A stretch of 64,000 bases of DNA from Blasia pusilla. Lineage: Eukaryota > Marchantiophyta > Marchantiopsida > Blasiales. Made by a program: the position numbers and the translations under genes. This document shows, one piece after another, positions 14,101-25,897 of the stretch. Position 1 is the first letter of the stretch. Each line of letters opens with the position of its first letter. The stretch lies in contig CM114275.1 in the NCBI GenBank assembly GCA_050084515.1, positions 20,398,001 to 20,462,000 on the forward strand, given 5' to 3'. The notes under the pieces are model-generated. The model had not been told where the DNA came from. It did not search any database and saw only the letters and a program-made list of their open reading frames with translations.

Positions 14101-17004
14101 TTTTTGATGACTGTCAAGAATCAAGGGACTTCCAAAATCTGAATCAATTAGGTGACCATGCCACAGAAAAAGGATGACACGACTCACAGTGGAAAGTTGA
14201 CTTTTTTCTTGTAAAAGTTTCTCGTTTTTTTCAGGTGTATCTGGGACAAGTATGTTCAACTCCTTCAGTCTTATGGCTTATAATGTGGTGTATACTAGCA
14301 TCCCAGTGATGACAGTTATTCAAGACAAAGATTTAAGGGAAGAAACTGTGCTGCAACATCCTGAAATACTTTATTTCTGTCAAGCTGGAAGGTACTTGGT
14401 GAAGGTTTTTTCTTAAAACTTTTGGATTAAATTTACCAAAAAAACTTTTGGAGCATTGACCACTCGTCTTTTAATATGTGGATCTTGATGTCCTTTTCCA
14501 GGTTGATTAACCCTAGCACTTTTGCTGGCTGGTTCGGACGATCTTTATATCATGTAAGAGTCATATCTTCATTCAGTGTATACAACTATTTTTCTGCAGT
14601 AAAAGAGTATGCTGATTAACAATGGGAGAATTGAGAAATACTTTTGGATGTGGAGGCCTAATGTGAACAACCCGCATTGTTTCAAACTAAGAGTTCTGAA
14701 TTTTTGTTCAGTGTAAACAACTATTTTTCTGCAGTAAAAGACTATGCTGATTAATAATGGGAGAATTGAGAAATGCTTTTGGATGTGGAGGCCTAACGTG
14801 AACAACCCGCATCATTTCAAACTAAGAGTTCTGAATTTTTGACGTATGCATGTTCAATTTGCAACACTCTGCTTCCTTTCTGTTAAGCTGGAGATGTTCC
14901 TGGTATAATTAATAGGCTGCTAGAACTGGTTCTTCACTTGGGCACATGGAGAAAGTAGAAAATATCACTCAGATAATCATTGACACTCTCAATTTCTCGA
15001 TGGCAAGAACGTACTAGTCTTTGACGGGCCCTTCTGTAGAAGTCCATTCCTGTAACAATGAAAATTGGCAAGGAAATAAGGATGGCACTAGAAGACTGTC
15101 TATGATATAGTATGACATGAAATTAGGATATAGTAGATAAGGGTCTGAGATTTTACTGACATTACCATGGTGGATGAATTCAGGCTGCAGTTGTATTTAT
15201 AGTAACCATTCATGTTTACAGCAACGAGAGGAGCGATTTGGAACAGATGGCAATGGTAGCATTCTCTGGATGCATCTGGTTGCAGCTTTTTGTTGTTCCA
15301 CTTGAAATGAAGTAAGTGCAGAGTGATGATTTCTGCATTTGTGGTATGTGAGAAAATGATTGACCAGCAGAAGTATCTCCTTGTACAAAGTCAGAGCTAG
15401 CATCAGCTAGACCATCCATGATTTCAGCTTGTACACAATCAGCAAATCAGTTCCTGTCTCTATTGCCAAATCAGAGCCCTACCATTGATGTGACTCTTCT
15501 TACTATCTAAGAGATACTAAGAAGGATTCTACACAGTCACACCTTGCACTCACACTACAGGTCCTCACATGTCACCAGCTCAGAGATCAGACATGGCTCA
15601 CCATTGAGCACAAACAATCTCCATCAGCATACTAGACAAAACAACCTGCCTTCCAGTGAGGCTCTAGCAAGCACATCAATTAGTCTCAATCTCCTCTTCC
15701 TACTCTCTGATCACTCTGCAGCAGGACCAAGAGCCTCAGGAGTCCTCACCAAAACTGTGCATGCTGTAGAATTGACTTCTGCTCTCTAAACAGAGACATT
15801 ATATACATGAGGGTGAGCACTTCTGGCCCTTGGATCTTCTTGAACAGATCCATACCCTAAATAACAGATGGTGGCTAGCCCTAACTCGAGAATTGCCCTA
15901 ATTCAAGGTTACCCTAAAAATAGAGGAACACTAAGTTATCTCTAGCTAACTAAATTAGTATCCAACTAAGTTAGTATTTGACTAACTAATTTTAGGGCAT
16001 GACTAAACGAGATATTAACAAATTTCAAGAGTATGCATCCCAATTATTAAGCCTAACAAACTGAAAATGATTCGATGACTGATACTCTTTGCAACCAAAG
16101 GTTATGATAGGAAAGTTCTTGGTGATGTTGGAAAAATACCAATTGAAATAAGATACGCAGTAGTGCTGTTGGCTTCAGAATGTTGAGTTATTGGTGTTTT
16201 CTGGATGCAGTCCATTTACAAGCATTCAATTTCTAGCTATTGTTGGGAGTCTTGTAGTTTTTCATAGGGTGAGCTTTGCAATGAGTATGGTGATTGACAA
16301 GAACCACATCAGTATTGGTGCGGGGTTCAGAACTCTGAGTTATCTATGTGTTCTGTCTGCAGTTCATTTACAAGCATCCAAATTCTAGGCATTGTTGGGA
16401 ATCTTGTAGTTTTTTATGTCGTGAACTTTGCTATGAGTATGGTGACGTGGGGTGGCATGTACACCATAATGTATCGAATCTGCAGCCAACCGTCTTACTG
16501 GTTTGCAATGGTGGTAAGGACTTCCCCTTGGAACCTTTCACTTGACATATGTGTCGATGTGCATTTTCTATTTGTTTCATGCATTGAAGTTTCTGATTTT
16601 TGGAAAGTGTTGATTTGCAAGCATTCAGTACTCAAATTATCAGCTAAGGATTGAATTTTGTCATGCAGTTGATTATTGTGGTAGGTATGGGCCCTGTGTT
16701 GGCACTCAAGTACTTTCGCTTTTTCTACCGACCAAGTGCAATTAATGTACTCCAACAAATGGAGCATTTGCAAGCATCAACTCGTCCTTCCATGGAATCT
16801 CCATTGAGAAGTCTTGAAAGAGGATCCAGTTCTCTTTGCAGGAGTCAGAGGGAAGGTGACATTGGTTCAGTTTATGAACCTCTGCTTTGCGATGTACCGG
16901 CGCCCATTCTGAAAAGAGTTGGTCTAAACTACTCCTCGGACTTCAACCCATCTAGCCCATCAAGATTATCAGCATCAGCATATTCCAGAAGTAAGAACAA
17001 ATAA
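5135..17004 (+). CDS. ALA2: P4-type ATPase, phospholipid-transporting (ALA2 type), 24 exons
   Basis: Flippase that moves aminophospholipids to the cytosolic leaflet; Arabidopsis ALA2 transports phosphatidylserine with an ALIS/CDC50 partner on endosomal membranes. Exons: 5135-5259, 5478-5691, 6194-6310, 7064-7156, 7404-7578, 7938-8104, 8477-8581, 8795-8892, 9276-9418, 9527-9623, 10013-10122, 10402-10566, 10720-10874, 11657-11737, 11868-11988, 12172-12278, 12806-12937, 13468-13621, 13803-13920, 14218-14391, 14502-14553, 15184-15311, 16363-16513, 16669-17004. The sum is 3318 nt, 1105 aa, against 1107 in Arabidopsis as I recall. Visible motifs: actuator DGET (exon 4), membrane-helix PISI (exon 7), phosphorylation DKTGTLT (exon 9), KGAD (exon 12), TGDK (exon 15), hinge GDGGND (exon 18). 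All key residues are present and no stop interrupts it, so it looks functional. Introns after exons 1 and 4 use GC donors. The start is the only ATG fitting the conserved MKRFV N-terminus. Confidence 0.95.
14572..14841. repeat. 135-bp tandem duplication in flippase intron 21
   Basis: Two direct copies, 14572-14706 and 14707-14841, nearly identical, with the same start (TTCAGTGTA) and end (CTGAATTTTTG). Each copy contains a TTTTTCTGCAG acceptor-like site. The high identity implies a recent event. Confidence 0.9.
16172..16310 (+). pseudogene. partial duplicate of flippase exon 23 with its acceptor
   Basis: The real exon 23 starts at 16363. A sequence 152 bp upstream repeats its branch/acceptor region and about the first 28 codons (TTTACAAGCATTCAATTTCT against TTTACAAGCATCCAAATTCT). 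The copy reads openly as a similar membrane-helix peptide, then diverges after the ATGAGTATGGTG shared by both and lacks the second half of the exon (GMYTIMYR and beyond). It keeps a CAG acceptor at 16208-16210 and has an internal GTGAGC donor-like site near 16269. It is most likely a dead half-exon from tandem duplication; use as an alternative exon would truncate the last membrane segments. Confidence 0.7.
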
Positions 17005-19797
17005 GACTCGAGGTCAAGGTGCAGGTTTCATGCATTCTTATGAAAGCCATGTTCAGAGCATCTACTGTTAAAACTAGGTGGTGTAAGAAGGATGTTCTAT
17101 TCAGATTAACTGGGTAGGACGAGATACGGGAAGTAGGAAGATCAAGTTTCTCTCCACCTCTGAAATCAAAGTGTCCACTGGGATCAGTATGTCAGAACAT
17201 CAGAGTAAGGAAAAATTCTCTTACAATGTCACTTGTTATTAAGAGTGAGTGATTGGCATGTGGGCTCATTATTCCTTGTGTGTAGGATTGAATATTGGTC
17301 GTTCACATGATGCATATTTTCCCGATATGTTCAGTCCCTCATTATTGTGCCATATCTGACATCAGTTCTGACTTCTCCTGGACTTGTCTGATGTTATGTT
17401 CATGGTTTTGGGGCCAAATTTTTGTGATGATGGATCTTCAGGCTTGCCAAATCTGGTGGAGGGGGAAACTGAACGTTCGAATGGAGTTTTTAGTAGTGAT
17501 ACAGTAGGTTTGGAATCATTGTAAACGACCTTCACATACTGCCTGGTCCTAATGTCCGATTTGGTTGCCTCAACCTCTGTAGTCATGTTATTTACTTCTA
17601 TGGGTAGGCTAGTGTTCTGAGTTTCCTACTAATTTTTGCTCCACTAATCGCATTTTCCACATATTATTTAGCAATGATGAGATCTGCCAAGCTGATCTCC
17701 TGTAAAGTCCAAAACTGGCCATGGGCTTCTGGTGAACATTGTAAATTTGCTATGATTTATTTGCACACAACATTCAGTCCATTGCTGAGGAGAGATCTTG
17801 TGTTTGGTTTTCAATATTGGATCGATCGTCTCCTCAGTCAGTACTAGTGAGAGAATCTCCAGCCCAACCTTGTGGTATTGCCCATCCGCCTGGCTGCATG
17901 GCAACTAGGTTTAGGCTTTCAAATCTGTTGTACGTAAGCACTGAGCTGCAAAGAAAAAAGACCAGCATGTAGCTGGGGTAGACTCCATCTTTGGATCCAA
18001 ACTGAGGGCCATACCCCTTAGATATGGTCTCCTATAGGCGAGTCTTCATTATTCTTCGTGTGTTCCAAGGCTGTGGTGAAGACAGGAGTGTTGAGAAGGG
18101 TTGTTCTCCATTTGGAACATGAGCCGAGGTATGAGGTCTAGAAATCTACAGTTATTGCATTTCTTTGCCAGAACTTCCTGCTGTGAAGAAATCCTAAGCA
18201 AAGTTATGATGACTTGTGAGGGCCCTCAATTTGAAACAAGAGGTGAAGTACTTGGCCAAAGTGTACTTCCATCTTCTAAATAAGAGTCAAAACCTCCAGC
18301 ATTGTGGCTGATTGGAAATAAGAAAAAGGATGAAATGATCATTCAAGCCATGGAAGACCGTGTGTGAATCCTGTTCTTTAAAGTCTGGAGGCTCGGGAAG
18401 GTGAGTTGGGCAGATGAATGGCTGCACAAAAGGTGAATCTTTACTTCTAGTGAGGTTCAGTTGTGGAGATGGAGAAGAAATGGCAAAAAATTGCTACAAG
18501 GTCATGAAGAGAAATCATGATAGCAAAATGAGAATATTTTAAACTTGTGTTATTTTACTCTTAGAAAAGGTCTTCTCATACTAGGATGCTTCTATTTTAT
18601 CTTGCAACGAGGAAGTGGGGTTAAATTTATATTTCACGGGAAGCCTACAGGATAAGGGGACCACTCCCATGTGATAATGTTCTTTACAAGTCCACCTTTA
18701 GGTGCGCACAACTTTTTTCTTACCAACAAGAAAAGGAAAGGGGACTATGGGTCCCCTTTATTTTTCCTTGTGAGGAGGTGGGAGAGGTAGGTTTTGAACG
18801 AAAAAAAGGGTAGTGAAGCTTTTCAAACATATTCATGATATTAGGAGTAGAATGTAATATTTCTATTTCTAAAATTTTAGGGTGGGTTTAGGGAGGTGGT
18901 GGAGGGAGAGGAGAATTAAAGGAAGGGATTGTGAAAATAGTAGATTTGTTTAGTGATGGTGGACCTTGGGCCAAGATTGATAGAGCGATTCGTGTGGTTC
19001 CTGAATGTGAAGAGGCCATCATGGGTAGTCATGGGGACTTGAAGGAGATTGGCTCGAGCTCGGCTTTTGGGCCAATCTGCACACAAGAACGGCATTCTTG
19101 TAATCCATCGGGTGAGTCCTTATCGGGTTGTAGAAGTCATTATATCCACTCGATCACATGTAGGAGTAGAGATTGTGGAGTCATGTAAACACCTATCGAG
19201 ATGATTGCATGGCACAATAAGTGTCAGCCAACCATAGAAAATGAGCCCTTAGTTTTATAAATTTGGACTTTGCATGCTATATTTCTTGTATGGTGGAATG
19301 CTTATTAGTGTCTTGTTGTATTAATTTTCTTTGAACTTTTCCAAATGCCAATTAATCTTTCCATTACAAAATATAGATGCAAGTACTTGTTGAGTCCTTT
19401 GCAACTATGCACTAATAGTATATTGCACTTATATGAGTATTGGGAGCCGCAAATTACTAGACTCATAATACATTTGAAAAATAATGAGTATGACAGTTGC
19501 AACACACTCACAAAATGATGTTTCAAACTTGTAATTTTGCGTCCATTTAGGGAGTGATTGTAGTCTATTTTATAAGTGCATTTTGAGTTATCCATGAGTG
19601 TAAGGAAATGGTTATTTTAACATTGAGTGCAAATACTTTTTTTGTGAGCGTTTAGAAATGATTGTACATTTCACAAAGATTCCAACGGATAAGAGCGGTA
19701 TGAGTATCAAACCACGTTGCGTGTCAAATGGGATCCATCACAAAAAGATTTTCAGAATCGTCAAAGCTTAAGATATACTAAGAAAAGAAACCAATCA
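17005..19797. other. 3' flank of the flippase gene and intergenic DNA
   Basis: No recognisable gene. The first few hundred bases presumably hold the 3' UTR. ORFs at 17295-17507 and 18931-19188 are short and have no domain I recognise. An imperfect foldback lies at about 18725-18772, with a perfect core AAAGGGGAC / GTCCCCTTT around a five-base loop, and could form a stable hairpin. Confidence 0.5.
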
Positions 19798-19988
19798 TCT
19801 ATATTATTGTTGGAAAATGTCTTCTTGATTTACAAACATACCTATACGTACAAATAACAAGAAAATTTAAATTTGTGTGCCGCAATATTAAACCCTTATG
19901 GGTCATAAACCAGCAAAAACTATTAAACCCTTTTTTATTTTCCAGAAATAAGGATTAAAAAAAGGATTGAAATAGGGATACTTACTAG
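19798..19988 (+). mobile_element. Helitron-like non-autonomous element, copy H2
   Basis: Starts TCTATATTATTGTTGG after an A and ends CTAG before a T, as expected for Helitron ends and A/T target sites. Internal segments (TTGATTTACAAACA, AACAAGAAAAT, AATTTGTGTG) align with the copies at 48250 and 62502. The 3' hairpin is eroded in this copy. It has no coding capacity. Confidence 0.45.
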
Positions 19989-20540
19989 TAAGTAAAAAAA
20001 TAATGCATGGAATCGAACGATCCCGTGAGCACGCAGAACGTGAGCAGTCCCGCTTTTATCGCACGCAGCCGCAAAGTCCATCTCTAGCATGACGGTGACA
20101 CCAAACTCACAAGACACTCACCTTCATCCAAGAAATGACGCCAGCACATGAACATATCATGATCGGGATTTCATTTAAAAATCTAAAGAACGTCAATAAA
20201 ATTGCATGCGATCGCATTGTTAAAGCGAATAAAGATGCACTTCGATAAAAACGAGTGATGGAAAACCCATCGGAAGTACAAAGGAGGGGGACTCAAAGAG
20301 TCAAAACCTGAAGGCCACAATAAGACCAGAAAAGGAAGAAGGGGACATTCCCCCCCTAACGATTTTAAACTCACCAACAAAGCAGAGACAATATCAGCAA
20401 CAACAAGAGAGCTATGACTACTACTAAGTGGGCTCTAGCGCCGGCGTCTTCCACAGCCTGAGCCCGCCGCAAAAGCCCATTAGCCTGGGCACGCTGCAAC
20501 GCTATGGAGACCCGCTGCCTACAATAGAGAATCGCAGTAG

Positions 20541-21620
20541 CTAAGGACAACCCATTTCTCGAGTGGAGATGATGCGTGATCCGTAATGAACGAAGTCAAA
20601 CCTCTCCCCATAGCCCCAAACATCTCTATGGCCGGGGGATGAAGATGTGTCCTCGTGAAGTCGATCAGAGATATATGTCTTCTTCACCGCCACCGCCGCT
20701 CCTTGTAGCATTCGCCCTTGGGCCACCACTTGGGCTCGCGTGACCGCCCCGCGTAGAGGATCTGTGACTACCACGCCCGCCACCACCACCTCACCCTCTC
20801 GTGTCATGTAGAGATCAGCACGAATAAGGGAATCCCACATGGAGTAGTGCCTCTCTCTCTGCACATGGAAGCCACTCTCCCGAGCAATACTGAACACGAT
20901 ATCCCGCACTGCATCGTGAGTGGCTATCCTCTCACCCCAATCGACGGACGGCGTGCCAAATGCACACCAAGTGGATCCAGGCTCCGGCGACACTCACAGT
21001 GTGTCGAACCAACTACCGATGGTTGGGGAGGCCAAAGCGGAACCGCATCGCCTGTGGTATAGGTAAGTGGTGCGACACGGAAAGCTGGAGAAGGGGCGCG
21101 CCCCTACCCATGAGCTGCCCCCTTTCCGAGCAAGAGCGAATACGGGCCCTAACCTCCATGGGGATATTCCCGTCAGACATAGTGCCTCTAAAAACTGCCT
21201 CAAAGTGGACTTCCATCAAGGAAGATTGAGCCCAGGATCGACCGGAGGTAACCAAGGAGGAGAAAGTGGGGAGAATGGCTCGGCCTCAACTCAAAGGGAA
21301 TCTCTACAAGCCGTGAGTGAAGATCAAGTGGGAAAGAGCCATCCTCAACCCGGGGAGACATAGTGTAGAAGGAGCGGTCTATCTCAGAACCAAAAATCGG
21401 GAGCAAAGGAGGGGTGCCACTGTGGCCCAACTCCCTAAAAAAGAGGAGGGCGCCACTAACTCGGTCGAGAGAAGACCTACTCCACCAAAAGAAATCGGCC
21501 AAGAGGCCTGTCTACGAGCTAACTCCCCCATGGGGCACTCTAAGGAGCCGGGTCCTAGAAGATCCCCAAACACCTGCATGAGCTTCCTATCAAAGGATCT
21601 ATATAGGGAAGAAAGGTGAC
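20541..21620 (-). pseudogene. decayed C-terminal region of a non-LTR retrotransposon-type reverse transcriptase ORF
   Basis: Read on the minus strand from 21620 down to 20541, successive frames carry pieces resembling the tail of plant reverse-transcriptase-like ORFs: a SWPISFGGVGLLS segment followed by FLGSWATVAP (21379-21579), a FRFGLP segment (about 21020), then an open 150-codon stretch (20541-20993) containing ATHDAVRDIVFSIARESGF and a VVVTDPLR motif. At least three frame changes separate these blocks, so no intact protein exists. The family assignment rests on general resemblance of the HxxVRD...REAGF region and is moderate. The upstream catalytic reverse transcriptase domain is absent: homology stops near 21620 at a very GC-rich segment. 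Confidence 0.5.
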
Positions 21621-21635
21621 TAGATGTCCGCTATC

Positions 21636-21715
21636 CTCTCGTCCCGGCGGCCGGGCGGCGCCATCGCGCGCCCGTCCCCGCGGGACCTCGTCCCCCCCTC
21701 GCGGGCGGGAACGGA
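21636..21715. other. extremely GC-rich 80-bp segment
   Basis: About 80 bases are dominated by CCGGCGGCCGGGCGGCG-type sequence, unlike both neighbours. It marks the break in the non-LTR element. I see no repeat unit or gene in it. Confidence 0.6.
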
Positions 21716-22409
21716 GAAGTAAAATAACAGAGTACAACAACAGTTAATCCTCATGCGCAGCGACCTCCCAAGTCGCTCAGCACAGCAAATCTTCACAGAG
21801 AGAGAGAGAGGACATCAAGCATACAACCTGGAGAACAGTCTACGCATGTCGCCCGCTGTGCACTAGTCTACGGGATCCGCTCTCTCCGCCGCAGCTTCAG
21901 TTTGTCGCACGCATTCTGTCCTCGGATGATCCAGGAAGTAGCCATACGGACTCACTTTCACGGAGTTTCTAGAAAAACAAGGCATGCGTGAAGGGAAATG
22001 GGAAGTCAATCGGCGGAAGGAAAAGGCGTTGGTAGCGAGACTCCACAGCTTCATATAGGCTGAGGCTGTAGCTATCCAAGAAGCTACGAAGCTAAGCGCG
22101 GGACACGCGGCTCCTGCTTAGTAGCTGAATATTCAAAATTCGTCGAGTTCAGTTTCGGAGCGAGGCCACCAGGACGGCACCTGTGAGTGAAACCATCTCC
22201 CTTGAGAGATTGTCTTTGGAACGCGGGATCTCGCGAAGGAGGAGATCGGAAACGAGGGATGGGGAATGTTCCCATATCCTCCATGCACGTGGGTTTTCAG
22301 GTTATATATCAGGGCTTCAGTGAGAATCGCTGCAGGCAAGGGAGTCGATATCCGAAATTGGCGTTCGAAGGAGTGCTTGGCTCGGCGGTGAAGCCTGCTA
22401 GGGCTTTCG

Positions 22410-22955
22410 ATGCCCTGCCCAGATAGATCCACGCTTTCTTCCCGTGCGCTTCACGGTCTCAGTAATGTTAGCCAGGGAAAGGGAAGGATTCTGATCAATA
22501 TCTTGTGGAATTCTTCGTCAAGAGATTCGGGGTTGCACGGGGAGACGCGCCCTGTGACCGTTGCAGAGCAGTGTCGTCCTTTCCGGTATGAGCTTTCAGG
22601 AATGGTGTCCTCCGATGGTACTGTTGCGGTGATGCCGAGACCTGGTGGTAAGGTAAGCTGCCTATTGAAATTGATGCACGAGCAAGCTCGACTTCAGCAT
22701 CATCTTTGGTTACGGTGTTCTCGGTTGAAATTTCTGACGAAAGAAGGCTACATGTCCCTGCATCAATTACGAGCGCGGCGCCTGAGGTCGCTGCTTGCTC
22801 TGGCTCGTCGTCTTGATGAGAGAGACTTTTCGAAAGCGAGACTGGCTGCTCGATCCGGGGAGCAGAATCCCGCCCCTCACGAATTTTCCATCAAGAACAA
22901 TTTTGACGGAGAAGAGTTGCAAGTAGAATTGTCGCAGTTATCGCTGGAGAAGTAG
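22410..22955 (+). CDS. hypothetical protein, 181 aa, unrecognised
   Basis: An ATG-initiated open frame of 181 codons in a locally GC-rich stretch (21,900-23,250). The product is rich in Arg and Leu, with a likely amphipathic helical part around residues 85-150 (LHQLRARRLRSLLALARRL) and an acidic tail ending in ELSQLSLEK. I recognise no domain and no family. Composition resembles CpG-rich leader sequence elsewhere in the window, so it could equally be a chance ORF in a noncoding transcript. No neighbouring exon can be linked to it. Confidence 0.25.
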   Translation: MPCPDRSTLSSRALHGLSNVSQGKGRILINILWNSSSRDSGLHGETRPVTVAEQCRPFRYELSGMVSSDGTVAVMPRPGGKVSCLLKLMHEQARLQHHLWLRCSRLKFLTKEGYMSLHQLRARRLRSLLALARRLDERDFSKARLAARSGEQNPAPHEFSIKNNFDGEELQVELSQLSLEK

Positions 22956-23774
22956 AAAATTCATAGTATATAGAATTACCACATTTTCATCGACCGAGCC
23001 TCTTTCCCAAGTGAAATTCGATCTTGATCACTTCGCAAAGGATGCGCATGCTTGAGGCGATGCCGGCGGGAAGAGAGGAAAGTTGGGTAACCTTGCTGAG
23101 CTTAGATCCCGAATCTTCGAATGTTGAGACGGAAGCTAGAGAATTGAACGGCGGATACTCGTGTAGGCGAAGTCTTACTGCATTAATGACTGATCATCCG
23201 CGATCCTGGAGAAAGCGAAGAAAGATCGATTCACTCACCAAGATGATCTACTTTTAGGGTTTATCCTAGGAGATCGTTTTTTCCTCTTAAAACGACGCCA
23301 TTCAGTGACTCTTGACCTAGAGTCTTAGGTCACATGCTAAGCTGATGATATTGGATATTTAAGTTCCGGTGAATTATGTGGTAGATGGGGTAGAAGAAAA
23401 TGTTTCCTCATTTAACATGATTAGTTTCTTCACGGGCTACCCACTAATTTCCATAATGAAACAAGCACTAGTTCATGGCAGATCATGGTTACGTTATTTT
23501 GTTGTCCATCTAAGGGCACATCAAACATTGTTCTCGGGTGCCTAATTTTCTTCGGCTAACTTCCCATTTGAAGCAAAGTGTAGGGACTCTTCATCCATGA
23601 CTATGTTTAGCATGTGATTTAGTCTCGTCGTCCGGGCTAAATTCGATGCACTTTGCAACGATGAGCTTCCATATTTAACTCTCAAACGTGGATTTATGTT
23701 AGCTTCATTTTTAACTCTTCTATTTATTAAATTTTAAATCAATTTTGAATTGAATTCCATTACTTGAAAGTGTC
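22956..23774. other. intergenic DNA
   Basis: A short open stretch at 23024-23257 follows the hypothetical ORF in the same GC-rich segment; after about 23260 the sequence becomes AT-rich with no recognisable feature up to the retroelement fragment at 23775. Confidence 0.5.
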
Positions 23775-24218
23775 GATAGGAAAAGAGATACATTGAGGTA
23801 CGCGACTATTCGTGGAGGAGGTTATCGTCTAGGGATTAGGAGGTTTCATCCTGGAGATTACGTGTATTTATAGCATGCGGCACCCACGACGCTAGATGTC
23901 ATTGTAGGGCACACAATCCTACGTGTGCGCAAGGTATTACCGACAGGAGTCCTCATGTTAGAGGGACGGGATGATATGGTTTGGAAGGATCATGTGCGCA
24001 ATTATGCGCCATGTCATCTTTCGAACGTAGACGGGACAGTGGATCCGAGCTTGGCAGTGCTACATGCAGGCTTGAGGTGTATGTTGTGCGGATCTGCGAG
24101 GGGTGCAGCCACCATGTTGGTATGTGGTGGTTTTTCTCAAGGGTGGCATATGTCATGTCAGACCCCCCCTCTTGATGTAGTTCCCACGGGATGATGGATT
24201 TGTCCGAGATGTGTATAG
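23775..24218 (+). pseudogene. fragment D: integrase C-terminus plus PHD finger of the methyltransferase-bearing Ty3/gypsy family
   Basis: This is the 3' end of a pol gene, closely similar in sequence to 34685-35110 of element A. It begins in the integrase C-terminal module (RRFHPGDYVYL, then a stop), continues through a VLPTGVLMLEGRDD segment and ends in a PHD finger: CMLC, then VCGGF, GWHMSC, PPLDVVPTG, an in-frame TGA at 24192-24194, WICPRC, and a terminal stop at 24216-24218. One zinc ligand has become Phe (second Cys of the CDGC pair) and the TGA breaks the finger. Unlike copy A, this copy keeps the closing CPRC in frame, which shows that the PHD finger is the extreme C-terminus of the polyprotein. 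Confidence 0.75.
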
Positions 24219-25149
24219 GGTAGGGTCATGTCATAGAGATGTGATATTTTCTATCTGGAGTCGGGGGGATCCAACTGCCACCTACGGGCAGTTGGATTCC
24301 AAAGCACTCTCCTATAATCTAAGACTTAAGACTATGATAATTAATTTTCTTTATTATCTCTCATTAATTCAACTCCCTCTTTCAAAGTGATATTTGTTGA
24401 CATCATAGAAGCCCCTTAGTGGACATGTGTCAACACCTAAGGAGGGTTTTCTCAAAACTTGTCTTCTTTTAATTATATCCTCTGAGATCCACCACACAAT
24501 CAGGGTGGTGTCCAAAGGGGCCATAGCACCACCTCTGCATACATGGGTTCCTCTGACCCGTTACACTCTAATGCAAACGTCTTGCTCCACACGGTCTGCA
24601 CATGCTCTGTGGCTAAGCGTCAAAGCTCCTCAGTTGAGCCCCAAAGAGGCACCTCTCCTCCACGGACTCATGCGGCTACCATGACACTCCTCTCCATAGA
24701 AATGTCAGGAACGGGAGTATCCTCTGCATGGACATGTCCCTCAATCAAATCACTAGGCCAAGTGATGGCACTGCTAAATGTTGCTAAGGTCAACATCTCT
24801 CATGGCCGTCACTCAATCACTGCACTTGTGAATCGAACAGGTAATGAGCTAAGGCGCCCATCACGTGATTGCCATCTTGGTCTCTAGGAAGCTGACTCCT
24901 CCCAGTAATCCAGGGAAAACCACATCAGGTATAAAACTGCTTCACCTACCAAGACGTCGTAGGACTCTGCATCAGTCACTATCGCCTTGGCTCGCATCAC
25001 CGACTCATCTGTAGGATGTCCCGAGCAAATCCTCACCACGACCTCATGTCGGGTGATATACTCTATGGTACTCGCTCACCCAAGGATGTCTGTATCCGGA
25101 ATGGACAACGTTCCACATCGGCTCTCGTCAAGCCTAATCCTCTGAATGA

Positions 25150-25710
25150 CGCTTTCCCCAACATCAAGGGTTGCGCTCCTGAATCCAACAAGAGGCGTTG
25201 CGGACTAAAAACTCTATCTCATGGAATCACCAACTGGAAGACCTCTCCCCGATTATCCAATAAAACAACACCAGGAGAAGCCATGGCACGCTCTATAGCG
25301 GGTTTAGCGGGCATCTCCGGCATCCTAGCGACCAGGGCCTGCCAAGAATCTGACGTGGACGGCCCGAGCATCAGCTCCAGGGGCAGGTCCATTACCTCCT
25401 CTGCAATCACCTCTAAACGTGATGCAGGAACTCCAACTCCACGCTCACATAGCGTAGCGGCCAGCCAAAAAACCTTGGTGGACGTACCTCCCAATGTCAT
25501 AACATCGGAAGCAGAAAATAAAGGAGCGCGGTACACAACGGTGGCCGTCCCCAACAACGTGCTCGACATATGTCTCTCCTGATCATCAGCAATAGGAGTC
25601 GTTGCACTCGCTTCTCCCATCGCCCTTCGTGCCTGCACACCAACAACATCACCAACTCTCCAAGAACTCTGATCAGGACCAATCGATGGGGCCCTCATCG
25701 CCTCGGACAA
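25150..25710 (-). pseudogene. element C aspartic protease region
   Basis: On the minus strand the frame from 25710 carries PLFSASDVMTLGG and LAATLCERG, which are shared with element B (PLFSAIELATLG, LAATLCERG at 39020-39120). It continues past one stop into LLLDSGAQPLMLGKA. The DSGA at 25174-25185 is the catalytic aspartate motif of retroviral-type proteases. An in-frame TGA and the missing remainder make it nonfunctional. Confidence 0.65.
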
Positions 25711-25897
25711 CGTGAAAGACTGAGGAAGCCTATGTGTTTCCTAGCTTCCCCTCGTTGTAGATCCAACTCTGCGGCTGCTCCACACGTCACAACTGCGGCG
25801 GCCTCTATCTGGGCAACCCCGTACATCCAACTAGGATCTTCCATATCTCTGGCTGCTCCATATGATGTGGATGCCACGGATCCGGCATCGGGTAACC

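Noticed and set aside
20541-20993. A functional 150-codon gene on the minus strand
   Set aside because: Its content is the tail of a retroelement-type ORF whose upstream parts lie in other frames; there is no independent start or promoter support.
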